Under the pieces are notes generated by a model, which was given only the letters and a program-made list of their open reading frames with translations, was not told the origin of the DNA and made no database searches. From the NCBI GenBank assembly GCA_029204045.2, contig CM055073.1, positions 24,778,438-24,842,437 of the forward strand: a stretch of DNA of 64,000 bases. The letters are read 5' to 3'. The DNA comes from Tillandsia leiboldiana. Lineage: Eukaryota; Streptophyta; Magnoliopsida; Poales; Bromeliaceae. Position 1 is the first letter of the stretch. Every line of letters begins with the position of its first letter. The position numbers were made by a program, and so were the translations under genes. This document shows, one piece after another, positions 43,495 through 53,883 of the stretch.

Positions 43495-46044
43495 TTATTT
43501 CAAGGAAAGCATTCCAATTGCTTTTCGCAAATGAATAAAACGTTTTTGATCCAAAGGTTTTGTTAGAATGTCAGCTAATTGATCCTCAGTTGAAATATAT
43601 GAAAGTTGAAGAGTATTTGATTCAACTAGCTCTCTAAGAAAATGATATCTAAGTTCAATATGTTTTGTTCTAGAGTGCAACACAGGGTTTTTAGAAATGT
43701 TGATTGCACTTGTGTTGTCACAAAGAATTGTTACCGAAGATGCTGAAATCCGGAAGTCGCTCAATACGCTTTTCATCCAAATGAGTTGAGTTGAGCAACT
43801 TCCAGCTGAAATGTATTCCGCTTCGGCTGTCGAGAGTGCTATGCAATTCTGCTTTTTACTGTGCCATGCAACAAGGCAATGGCCAAGATAGAAGCATGCA
43901 CCACTCGTGCTTTTCCGATCATCCACTGATCCTGCCCAATCGGCATCTGAGTATCCAACAATATCCAAACTTGTTCCCATAGGATACCAAATTCCGAAAT
44001 TAATTGATCCTTTGATATACCGGATGATCCTTTTCACCGCTTTCAGGTGAACCTCCTTTGGTGCAGATTGATATCTCGCGCAGATCCCAACACCAAAAGA
44101 TATATCCGGGCGACTAGCCGTGAGGTAAAGTAGACTTCCAATCATACTTCGATACAGTTTCTCGTCTACATTCTCACTTTGTGATTCACTTCCAAGTCCC
44201 TTGTGGCTAGTTCCCATTAGAGTCGGAAAATCCTTCGAATTTTCAAGATCAAACTTTTTAACCAACTCCATTGCATACTTGGATTGACTCAAGTGAATAC
44301 CTTCATCATTTTGTTTAATTTGCAATCCAAGGAAATAAGTCAATTCGCCCATCATGGACATCTCAAATTCGCTTTCCATGGTCTCCGCGAATTTAGAAGC
44401 ATCATTATCTCTTGTTGCGCCAAATACAATGTCATCGACATAGATTTGTGCTACAATGAAATTGCTTTGATAATGCTTCACAAAGAGAGTCCTATCAGCT
44501 CCCCCTCGAGTGTAGCCCTTCTCCAAAAGGTGCTTTGTCAACCTTTCGTACCATGCTCGCGGTGCTTGTTTCAGACCGTAAAGAGCCTTTTTCAAACGAA
44601 AAACATGGTTAGGTTGTTTATGGTCTACAAAACCTTTCGGTTGAGCCACATAAACTTCCTCATTTAAAAACCCATTTAGAAATGCACTCTTAACGTCCAT
44701 TTGAAATAATTTGATTTTAAAATGACAAGCAATAGCAAACAGTATACGAATGGACTCGAGTCTAGCTACAGGGGCGAATGTTTCGTCAAAGTCTATACCT
44801 TCTACTTGAGAGTAGCCTTGAGCAACTAATCGTGCCTTGTTCCTGATGATAGTACCATCCTCATTTTTCTTGTTCTTGAAGATCCATTTGGTACCTATCA
44901 CATTGTGTTGCTGTGGAGGCTTCGTTAATTCCCAGACTTTGTTTCGCTCAAATTGATGGAGCTCTTCCTGCATTGCTTTAATCCAGTAGTCATCCTGAAG
45001 AGCTTCATCTATGTTCTTTGGTTCGATTAAAGATACGTAGCAAGCGAATCCACAAACCAACTGCCTCCGAGTTCTAACTCCTTCTTGTGGATCTCCAATA
45101 ATATTCGATTCCGGATGATCCTTGGAGATTCGTAGCGTTTGTTGAAACGGAGTACTCGGAGATATATGAGATGATTCCTGCACATTAGATAAACTTGAAG
45201 AACCATTAGATGCATCATTAATATTGAAAGTATTATTATGAGAAGATGCAACAGCAGGAGTATCATCATCTAGAGAAATATCGAGGGTAGATTTTTCAGA
45301 TGCAAAGTGAAAAGCTTCATCTACTTTAACATTTATAGATTCTACGATCGTCTTAGATTCCAAGTTAAATACTCGATATGCTCTACTATTAGTAGAATAC
45401 CCCAAGAAAATCCCTTCGTCACTTCGTGAGTCAAACTTTCCAAGGTTTTCACGGTCACGTAAAATGTAACACCGACTCCCGAAGATGCAAAAATATTTGA
45501 TGTTGGGTTTTCTACCACACCATAGTTCATATGGTGTATTTAACGTTCCCGGGCGCAAGAACACTCGATTAATGACATAGACAGCGGTGTTCACAGCTAC
45601 AGCCCAAAAATGTAGCGGTAAATTCCGGCTATGAAGCATCACACGCGCCATCTCTTGAACAACCCTGTTCTTGCGCTCGACAACACCATTCTGTTGAGGT
45701 GTATAGGGTGCAGAGAATTCATGCTTAATACCGTTTGAAGTACAAAAGTCAATGAATTTTGAATTAATGAATTCTCCACCTCTATCACTTCTAACACGAA
45801 TGATCTTTTCATTCTTTTCAATCATAATACGAAGGCAAATCTCGTGAAAAGAATCAAAAGTATCAGCTTTCTCTTTTAAAAATGCTACCCAAGAATACCG
45901 AGAGAAATCATCAACCAATAAAAAAATATACCATTTACCTCCCAAAGATGGTTGACGGGTCGGCCAAAAGAAAGGAAAAAAATAGTCTACATAAACTACA
46001 CAACATTTAATCGTAGAACGATTAAAGACAAGGAGGGATTTCAC
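43495..46044 (-). CDS. Pol of element A: integrase (truncated), RT, RNase H
   Basis: The 849-codon frame has an integrase core with SDRGGEF (Asp 87) and NGVVERK (Glu 123, spaced 35 residues), an RT with QMDVKSAFLNG and IYVDDIVFG, and an RNase H with YSDADWAG, STAEAEYIS and LCDNTSAI, ending G-M-L-S-L-K. The first 27 or so codons are spacer, not integrase: the frame joins integrase at W-P-T-R-Q-P-S, so the H-M-D-L-M-G segment with the first catalytic Asp is missing, as are protease and the HHCC finger. RT and RNase H look intact. Integration would need another element's integrase. Confidence 0.85.
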   Translation of the reverse strand: MKSLLVFNRSTIKCCVVYVDYFFPFFWPTRQPSLGGKWYIFLLVDDFSRYSWVAFLKEKADTFDSFHEICLRIMIEKNEKIIRVRSDRGGEFINSKFIDFCTSNGIKHEFSAPYTPQQNGVVERKNRVVQEMARVMLHSRNLPLHFWAVAVNTAVYVINRVFLRPGTLNTPYELWCGRKPNIKYFCIFGSRCYILRDRENLGKFDSRSDEGIFLGYSTNSRAYRVFNLESKTIVESINVKVDEAFHFASEKSTLDISLDDDTPAVASSHNNTFNINDASNGSSSLSNVQESSHISPSTPFQQTLRISKDHPESNIIGDPQEGVRTRRQLVCGFACYVSLIEPKNIDEALQDDYWIKAMQEELHQFERNKVWELTKPPQQHNVIGTKWIFKNKKNEDGTIIRNKARLVAQGYSQVEGIDFDETFAPVARLESIRILFAIACHFKIKLFQMDVKSAFLNGFLNEEVYVAQPKGFVDHKQPNHVFRLKKALYGLKQAPRAWYERLTKHLLEKGYTRGGADRTLFVKHYQSNFIVAQIYVDDIVFGATRDNDASKFAETMESEFEMSMMGELTYFLGLQIKQNDEGIHLSQSKYAMELVKKFDLENSKDFPTLMGTSHKGLGSESQSENVDEKLYRSMIGSLLYLTASRPDISFGVGICARYQSAPKEVHLKAVKRIIRYIKGSINFGIWYPMGTSLDIVGYSDADWAGSVDDRKSTSGACFYLGHCLVAWHSKKQNCIALSTAEAEYISAGSCSTQLIWMKSVLSDFRISASSVTILCDNTSAINISKNPVLHSRTKHIELRYHFLRELVESNTLQLSYISTEDQLADILTKPLDQKRFIHLRKAIGMLSLK
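46006..46026. repeat. hairpin at the gag-pol deletion spacer (A)
   Basis: TTTAATCG and CGATTAAA flank a 5-base loop. The gag stop codon TAA lies in the stem. Element C has the same hairpin at 59905-59925 with one loop base changed. Confidence 0.75.
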
Positions 46045-46240
46045 CTTTGCATACCCAAACCTTTTGAGTTTTGGAGTATGTCGGCAATGGTTGAGAAATT
46101 TTCCTTGATGAAGACGTTTTGTCTGATTGATCTTTTTCTTTTGTCAACGTCTTGTTTGGAGTACTACCAACGTTCTTTTCTTTTGAAAAATCCTTCTTTG
46201 AATTCCGGGGAGTGAGCTTGTTGGTAGCAGTTGCAAGATG
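46045..46240 (-). pseudogene. gag C-terminal fragment of element A
   Basis: The minus-strand frame shows the Ser/Lys-rich end of Gag (TKEKDQS, then QPLPTYSKTQKVW, ending P-C-L and a stop). It closely resembles element C rather than B. It is cut at 46240 by the LTR of B. Confidence 0.7.
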
Positions 46241-47589
46241 TGTTGGGTTATATGTAATACGGATCTAAATAGGGGAAAAAACACCTAGAGGGGGGTGAAT
46301 AGGTGTAAACGCATAAACACTCAAAAGATCGTTGCGATAAAAACCCAATGCGGAAATAAAAATAATACGCAAGATTTTTACGTGGAAAACTCCATCACCG
46401 GAGTAAAAAACCACGGGACCGATAACACGGCAGAAATCCACTAGAATTAAAACACGTACAAGGTGATTTACCGTACACACTTACGACTCAACCTTTTCCA
46501 TACGCTCCTAGAGGATCTTCTCCGCTCGCTCCGCGACGCTTCTCGAATCCACGATCTGCGCCCAACGCCGAATCCACGGCGTCCAACGTCGAATCCACGA
46601 CGTCCGACCGAATCCACGGTCTTCACCCAATAGCACCCTTCGAATCCACGAACGTGCCTCGCTCCGAATCCACGAGAGCGGTTGAACCTTGAATCCACAA
46701 GGACACGCGAATCCACGCGCCGATTTTTGGGGTAAATCGTTGTTTTGGGTGGTGATGATCCGCCGAATACTTAGATCAAAGATAGATCGGAAATACCATC
46801 TAAGTATTCATTAGTTTGATTCAACTCAAGATGTGAGTATGAAAACCTAGAATCAAACTAATCAATATAGATGAAGAAACATAGAGTATTCTCTAATGAT
46901 TTCCTTTCTTCTCTATATGTGGATCTAGAGCCGTAAAAGATGATATATGAAAATGACGGCTATTTCGATTCACAGTGGATTAACCCTAGAAAAAGAATCA
47001 TAGGGTCTATTTATAGGTTAGAAACCCTAGGAAGGAGATAAGAATCAAAAACCTAACATTTCTGGAAATTTTACGGACGGCGATCCGGATCGGACTAGCT
47101 GTGATCCGGATCGTCGTAACGAGTCAGCCAGTTCCAGAAAAACGAAGGTTCGGGATCCGGATCGAAGTGCTTGATCCGGATCGTTCATACAGTTCACCAA
47201 ACATCAACGTTCGGGATCCGGATTGCGAAGCCTGATCCGGATCGTTCAAGGAAGATGGTAAACTAAGTGTTCGGGATCCGGATCAAGAGGCTACGATCCG
47301 GATTGAACTGGTGTATGAACGAACCACCTTCGGGATCCGGATCGAACAACCTGATCCGGATCCTGAACATGTCCCAAGTCCAGTTTTTAATTTTTATGCA
47401 ATGAAAGATTCTTCCAAGTGTTTCTACACTACAAGAAGTATTCGGATCACACAAAATCTTAGGTTAAACATACCTGATCCTTTTGAATTCTTCTTTCTTG
47501 AGATTGAGTTAAATGATCCAACTTTCTTCACCTTCAATCTTCAAGACTTGAGGCTTTCACGAAACTACGCCAACTCAAATTCCGTAACA
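46241..47589 (-). repeat. 3' LTR of element B (1349 bp)
   Basis: TGTTGGG...CCGTAACA on the plus strand. It carries ten palindromes (about 47081-47370), a TATA box (47008-47015) and CGAATCCACG repeats (46544-46717). Confidence 0.9.
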
Positions 47590-47603
47590 ATCTCCCCCTT
47601 TGG
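47590..47603 (-). promoter_or_regulatory. polypurine tract of element B
   Basis: CCAAAGGGGGAGAT (minus strand) directly before the 3' LTR. Additional purine tracts are at about 48157-48170 and 51091-51100. Confidence 0.8.
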
Positions 47604-48334
47604 CGGTTTCGTGACAAAACACAGATCCACTAAAGAAAATTCAAAAAGATATTTTTGTTGCTATCACCATACAACAAAAATTTACAATGGAGATCCAAAA
47701 ATTTAAAAACATGAGATAAACTCCTAAAACAGACTCTAGACTTAGACATCTGTACTCTCAGCACAAAGAAATCATTCTTGACAAAAAGAGATCGTTAGAT
47801 ACCTCAAGAATATTTAGCATACAAAACCTAGTACAGAGATAGAGTTTATCTAATCATCATGACATTTGAGAATTCAGATATGTAAGAGAATCATAGTCAA
47901 AAACCAACATATCTTCTATACAACTAAAAAACCAAATGTCAAAATGTTAGCCCAACATCAACTTGTTAGTAATAATACATGTCCAAATAGTTAGTCGAAT
48001 AGTTAGTAGGGACATGCAACAGTAGGGACATGCAACAAATCACAAGATAAAAACCAAAAGACCAAAAATTGAAGTTGAGATCATACTTACCTTGATATTT
48101 GTTGAGATCATACTTACCTTGATATTTCATCATTCATTGTTCAAAGTTCTCTCTAACTCTCTCCCCCTTTTTGTCACAAAATAAAGCCAAAATGTAGTTA
48201 AGACTACGAAATGTTAGGAGAGTGAAAAGTTCCAATAAAACGTAAAACCTGAGAACTAAGCTAAAGTAAGTATAAAACTAAATCCTAAAATCGTAATCCT
48301 GCACAAAAAGGAAAAAAAAATGAGTCAAAAGTAA

Positions 48335-49807
48335 TCAGTTGTCAGAATCTGAGTCTTCAGAGCTTGTGCAACCCATCTTAGAGAGTATCTTTCGCATCCG
48401 CTTGTCCATTGAATTGATCTTCTTCGTTATGGTAATGTGAGCTGCCGTGGTAATCTCAAGCTCATTGGTAATTCTTTGTTGTTCCTTCAAAACTTGTTCT
48501 TGCTTAACAGATAGTCGCTGTTGTTCCTTGATAATCGATGTTATTGATGCTTCATCATCTGTGCCGGGTGCTTGTCGAGATGGTGATGCGGCAGTGCTTG
48601 TACTGTGCTTCGTTCCAGATGCAGGAACTGGAGTGACATGCGGCAACTTATGGAGGGATTTGACAATGGTAGACTCATCTATCATGCTCAGACATTGATG
48701 ATAAGTTGTTGAAGTAATGTCAACCTGAAATTTCTTTAAAATCCTCATTATAATCAAGGGAAATGGAATTCTCTCAGTGGGATGAGGATGCTCAACATAT
48801 CGCGCCATTCTATTCCAGATAATGTACGGAATGTTGATATTCAATGCCGTTGCCTCTGATGGATGTCCTATGAGATACAAAAACAACAACCGGTCCCATC
48901 TCACAACCTTTGTCTGCATATTTGGAAGTATATTGTAACATGTGATGAAGTTTAAGAAGCGATATTCAAGACGAAGTTCTTTAGATCGAACAGATTTTTC
49001 GGTTGATTGTGTTCCCTCGAGACAAATTCCCTCTATAACTTTTCGCCATAATGTGTTTGTCAAATTTACCCCCTTCAAGTAGTGAACTCCTTTCTTGCTG
49101 GCTTCCATTCCCAAAACCTCGCCAATCAATTGTGGAGTAATCTTAAACCTTGTACCTTGGATATTCGTGTAGAACTCCATAGGACCGTTCTCAAACTCTC
49201 GAAGATGCCGTGCATTAGTATAGAAGGTCCTCACATGATGCAAACAGTAGCCAAGAGTTTCTGGGAAACGACATACTTGAATAAGGTTTGCTTGTTCAAT
49301 CAGAAGACCAAACTCAGGGGAGTGACCTTGCAGAGCCTCAATGTTAACATGCCTTTCACCAATGCATTCGCGATGTGCAAAGGCTCGAAGACGATCAGTG
49401 TTAACGAATACTTCTTCCAAGCGATGTGGGGAGTCAGGAGCTATCGGCGTGTCAACATTAATGTCCTGTCGTAGCCCACAGCGTCTAGTTATTCTCTTTC
49501 TTTTCATGGAGATGGTTGGTGCTGCCATTGATGCTTTTCCTGGTTCCTTAGTTGCCTTTTCTTTTGATTTAACAGACGCCTTTCTCCTTGAATCATCAGA
49601 CGGTTCTTGTTCATACATTGAGTCATCATCATCCGTCAATGCCGCCCAGTCAACCTCATGACAATCTACCTCTGTGTCACTGACCTCGACAAATTCACCT
49701 ATTTGTTGGAGGTTCTTGGCTCTCTTCAGTTTATTTGTTGGGCGAGTGTGTACCATTGAGACCAGGAGAAGGATTAACCAAGAGAAACACATTGAATTAA
49801 GTGCCAT
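48335..49807 (-). CDS. envelope-like third ORF of element B (490 aa)
   Basis: N-terminus: hydrophobic segment (about residues 8-18, FSWLILLLVSM), an acidic part (VDWAALTDDDD), then a basic MKRKRITRR cluster. Middle (about residues 130-385): a folded domain with GPMEFYTNIQGTRFKITP, RFLNFITCYNILP and IPYIIWNRMARY. This resembles the putative plant transposon protein domain (I believe PF20167) found in extra ORFs of plant LTR elements. C-terminus: Gln/Glu-rich coiled coil and the tail K-M-G-C-T-S-S-E-D-S. The frame is fully open although gag-pol of the same element is broken. ATG lies 30 bases after a TTTTCACAG acceptor-like site. Role unknown; envelope-like is a positional name. Confidence 0.7.
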   Translation of the reverse strand: MALNSMCFSWLILLLVSMVHTRPTNKLKRAKNLQQIGEFVEVSDTEVDCHEVDWAALTDDDDSMYEQEPSDDSRRKASVKSKEKATKEPGKASMAAPTISMKRKRITRRCGLRQDINVDTPIAPDSPHRLEEVFVNTDRLRAFAHRECIGERHVNIEALQGHSPEFGLLIEQANLIQVCRFPETLGYCLHHVRTFYTNARHLREFENGPMEFYTNIQGTRFKITPQLIGEVLGMEASKKGVHYLKGVNLTNTLWRKVIEGICLEGTQSTEKSVRSKELRLEYRFLNFITCYNILPNMQTKVVRWDRLLFLYLIGHPSEATALNINIPYIIWNRMARYVEHPHPTERIPFPLIIMRILKKFQVDITSTTYHQCLSMIDESTIVKSLHKLPHVTPVPASGTKHSTSTAASPSRQAPGTDDEASITSIIKEQQRLSVKQEQVLKEQQRITNELEITTAAHITITKKINSMDKRMRKILSKMGCTSSEDSDSDN

Positions 49808-49837
49808 TGATCAAAGTGCTTGAGTTAAGAAGGTGTC

Positions 49838-50218
49838 CTGTGAAAACCAACTCAAGAACACAAAAATTCTTAGTTTTCAAAAATTGAAAAATTGTATCCA
49901 AAGAATCATTATCATGTAGAGAAGCTAAGAATCAAATTAGTTTTGCAAAAGGACTTTTAAAACTAGATCAATTGCATAATTTTCGAAAATCCTTATTATA
50001 TGCCCTAAAACCGAAATTTTAGAAATCGAAGCCTAAAAATCCGTTAATCAGGAGAGTACCTAGCATATAATCAAAACTAATCTACCCAGAGTTCTTATTT
50101 CAAAAGAAATTTGATCAAAAACCATCCACAAACAAAGTTGATCCAAGAAATTCATCACGTTTGAGGAGGAAAAGAGAAAAACGGTGAAAAACCGAGATTT
50201 TGATCAATAAAACTTACT
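49838..50218 (-). other. putative leader intron before the envelope-like ORF (B)
   Basis: Minus-strand CAA-GTAAGT at 50218 to GGTTTTCACAG ending at 49838, 381 bases, matching element A (384 bases). The pyrimidine tract is better than in A. Splicing is inferred. Confidence 0.5.
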
Positions 50219-50332
50219 TGGAGTTGAAGAACTTGAGTTTGAAAGCTTCCAGGAAGGATGAAATCTAGAGAGAGAGGCTATGGAAACTTTGGAACAAAAG
50301 ATTGGAGTAAAGAAATCAAAACCCTTTTGTTC

Positions 50333-50501
50333 TTTATAAAACCCTAGCCGCGATCCGGATCATCCCGTGCTTGCGATCCGGATCGGCTACCCGCAGTGAG
50401 AAACTGCGTTCGGGATCCGGATCGTCAGACACAATCCGGATCGTCAGCCCGCAGAAGAATTCCTGCGTTCGGGATCCGGATCATCTTGCCCGATCCGGAT
50501 C
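50333..50501 (-). promoter_or_regulatory. putative internal promoter of element B
   Basis: Palindromes start at 50352, 50375, 50414, 50433, 50473 and 50492, with the same spacing as in A. TTTATAAA is at 50333-50340. Confidence 0.55.
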
Positions 50502-51444
50502 GGCTCCAACTTTTTCTTTAGAAAATTTTAGAGAAATTCAAGAAAAACCAGAAAAAGATTGTAAGCACAAATGTGTATCAACTTTAAACAAAAATTATCG
50601 TTTCATACAACAAGAATTAGATTATGCCAAATCTATCAATAATATCCAAAAATGAAACGAGAATTTACAAGAATTAAATCCCTTAAAGTTGAACACCTTC
50701 AATCACATCTAACTTGATCTTATGAGTAATGACTTTATCAAATCATCAATTCAGTAAAGAAAATGAAATACAAAGATCAATAGATGTTTGAAATCCCAAA
50801 TATAGTAGATAATGTATCTAGACAATCTGTTGAAGAGAGTGGCTCTTTGAGCATCTTTCATTAAAAACCCACCTTATACCAACCTTGAAATTTGACGGAG
50901 TCAAGTATTTCAACATGCATTTTACTTAATCAAAAATTTGAACAACCATGCTTGGTATACATGTGGTAGCTGCACACAATACTCGGACGACCGAGGTGGT
51001 AGCTCTTTCCTCCATGTGGTGGTAGTTTTCACACTCCTCATTGGGATGTAACTCTTTCCACATCTTTTGAGCATTTTAACTTTTTCTAAGACTCCCCCTC
51101 AATTGGCTATCAATTATTTAAGATATAAAGTATTCAACCAAATATTGATCTCGATTTCATACTCGACTAAGCAGTCAAATAAGATAATGACTATACCAAG
51201 AGATCATACAGAGAGAGAAATTGACTTTGATCACTTTAGAAGATGATTTAATTAACATAAATGATCATTGCAACAGTGAAATATTATGATGGCAAAAGCA
51301 TAATAAATTTCTAAATGTGCGAAAAGATGCAATTAAAGTCAATTATGATCTATGCTCAATTAATGTCCTATGTACAAACATAGATAATGAACAAAACAAA
51401 AACAAATACAAAACCTATCCTAAGCAAAGATTTCAAAAAGAAGA
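50502..51444 (-). other. non-coding spacer between pol and internal promoter (B)
   Basis: Nearly the same as 42558-43494. No gene. It includes a purine tract at 51091-51100. Confidence 0.7.
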
Positions 51445-53883
51445 TTATTTCAAGGAAAGCATCCCAATTGCTTTTCGTAAATGAATAAAACGTTTTTGAT
51501 CCAAAGGTTTTGTTAGAATGTCAGCTAATTGATCCTCAGTTGAAATATATGAAAGTTGAAGAGTATTTGATTCAACTAGCTCTCTAAGAAAATGATATCT
51601 AAGTTCAATATATTTTGTTCTAGAGTGCAACACAGGGTTTTTAGAAATGTTAATAGCACTAGTGTTGTCACAAAGTATTGTTACCGAAGATGCTGAAATG
51701 CGGAAGTCGCTCAATACGCTTTTCATCCAAATGAGTTGAGTTGAGCAACTTCCAGCTGAAATGTATTCCGCTTCGGCAGTCGAGAGTGCTATGCAGTTCT
51801 GCTTTTTACTGTGCCATGCAACAAGGCAATGGCCAAGATAGAAGCATGCACCACTCGTGCTTTTCCGATCATCCACTGATCCTGCCCAATCGGCATCTGA
51901 GTATCCAACAATATCCAAACTTGTTCCCATAGGATACCAAATTCCGAAATTAATTGATCCTTTGATATACCGGATGATCCTTTTCACCGCTTTCAGGTGA
52001 ACCTCCTTTGGTGCGGATTGATATCTCGCGCAAATCCCAACACCAAAAGATATATCCGGGCGACTAGCCGTGAGGTAAAGTAGACTTCCAATCATACTTC
52101 GATACAGTTTCTCGTCTACATTCTCACTATGTGATTCACTTCCAAGTCCCTTGTGGCTAGTTCCCATTGGAGTCGGAAAATCTTTACAATTTTCTAGATC
52201 AAACTTTTTGACCAACTCCATTGCATACTTGGATTGACTCAAGTGAATACCTTCATCATTTTGTTTAATTTGCAATCCAAGGAAATAAGTCAATTCGCCC
52301 ATCATGGACATCTCAAATTCGCTTTCCATGGTCTCCGCGAATTTAGAAGCATCGTTATCTCTTGTTGCGCCAAATACAATGTCATCGACATAGATTTGTG
52401 CTACAATGAAATTGCTTTGATAATGCTTCACAAAGAGAGTCCTATCAGCTCCCCCTCGAGTATAGCCCTTCTCCAAAAGGTGCTTTGTTAACCTTTCGTA
52501 CCATGCTCGCGGTGCTTGTTTCAGACCGTAAAGAGCCTTTTTCAAACGAAAAACATGGTTAGGTTGTTTATGATCTACAAAACCTTTCGGTTGAGCCACA
52601 TAAACTTCCTCATTTAAAAACCTATTTAGAAATGCGCTCTTAACGTCCATTTGAAATAATTTGATTTTAAAATGACAAGCAATAGCGAATAGTATACGAA
52701 TGGACTCGAGTCTAGCTACAGGGGCGAAGGTTTCATCAAAGTCTATACCTTCTACTTGAGAGTAGCCTTGAGCAACTAATCGTGCCTTGTTCCTGATGAT
52801 AGTACCATCCTCATTTTTCTTGTTCTTGAAGATCCATTTGGTACCTATCACATTGTGTTGCTTTGGAGGCTTCGTTAATTCCCAGACTTTGTTTCGCTCA
52901 AATTGATGGAGCTCTTCCTGCATTGCTTTAATCCAGTAGTCATCCTGAAGAGCTTCATCTATGTTCTTTGGTTCGATTAAAGATACGTAGCAAGCGAATC
53001 CACAAACCAACTGCCTCCGAGTTCTGACTCCTTCTTGTGGATCTCCAATAATATTCGATTCCGGATGATCCTTGGAGATTCGTAACGTTTGTTGAAACGG
53101 AGTACTCGGAGATATATGAGATGATTCCTGCACATCAGATAAACTAGAAGAACCATTAGATGCATCATTAATATTGGAAGTATTATTATGAGAAGATGCA
53201 CTAGCAGGAGAATCATCATCTAGAGAGATATCGAGGGTAGATTTTCCAGTTTCAAAGTGAAAAGCTTCATCTACTTTAACATTTATAGATTCTACGATCG
53301 TCTTAGATTCAATGTTAAATACTCGATATGCTCTGCTATTCGTAGAATAACCCAAAAAGATCCCTTCATCACTTCGAGAGTCGAACTTTCCAAGATTTTC
53401 ACGGTCACGTAAAATGTAACATCGACTCCCGAAGACACGAAAATATTTGATGTTGGGTTTTCTACTAAACCACAGCTCATATGGTGTATTTAAAGTTCCT
53501 GGGCGCAAGTAAACTCTATTAATGACATAAACAGCGGTGTTCACGGCTTCAGCCTAAAAATGTAGCGGTAAATTCCGGCTATGAAGCATCACACGCACTA
53601 TCTCTTGAACAACCCTGTTCTTGCGCTCAACAACACCATTCTGCTGAGGTGTATAGGGTGCCGAGAATTCATGTTTAATTCCATTTGAAGTGCAAAAATC
53701 AATGAATTTTGAATTTATGAATTCTCCACCTCTATCACTTCTAACACGAATGATCTTTTCATTCTTTTCAATCATAATACGATGGCAAATCTCATGAAAA
53801 GAGTCAAACGTATCAGCTTTCTCTTTTAAAAATGCTACCCAAGAAAACCGAGAGAAATCATCAACCAATAAAAAATGTACCAT
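51445..53883 (-). pseudogene. Pol of element B: integrase, RT, RNase H, with stop
   Basis: The RT (QMDVKSAFLNR, IYVDDIVFG) and RNase H (YSDADWAG, STAEAEYIS) are in one open frame of 699 codons from 53544. TAG at 53556-53554 replaces the Trp codon seen in A and C (H-F-W-A), breaking integrase after its Glu motif. At 53870-53875 a T run (minus strand) is one base shorter than in A, causing a frameshift between the integrase entry and SDRGGEF. Otherwise all motifs are present. Confidence 0.85.

Larger units (their letters stand above)
38921..46240 (-). mobile_element. Sirevirus-like copia element A, 5' end lost to insertion of B
   Basis: Low to high coordinate: 3' LTR (38921-40260), polypurine tract, envelope-like ORF (41863-41072), putative intron and internal promoter (to 42557), spacer, pol (46044-43495), and a gag fragment cut at 46240. 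There the LTR of element B starts. The remaining gag, PBS and 5' LTR of A should lie beyond B, at or past the assembly gap. Compared with B it lacks protease, the pre-integrase zinc finger and the first integrase Asp. It otherwise keeps an intact RT-RNase H frame. Confidence 0.85.
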
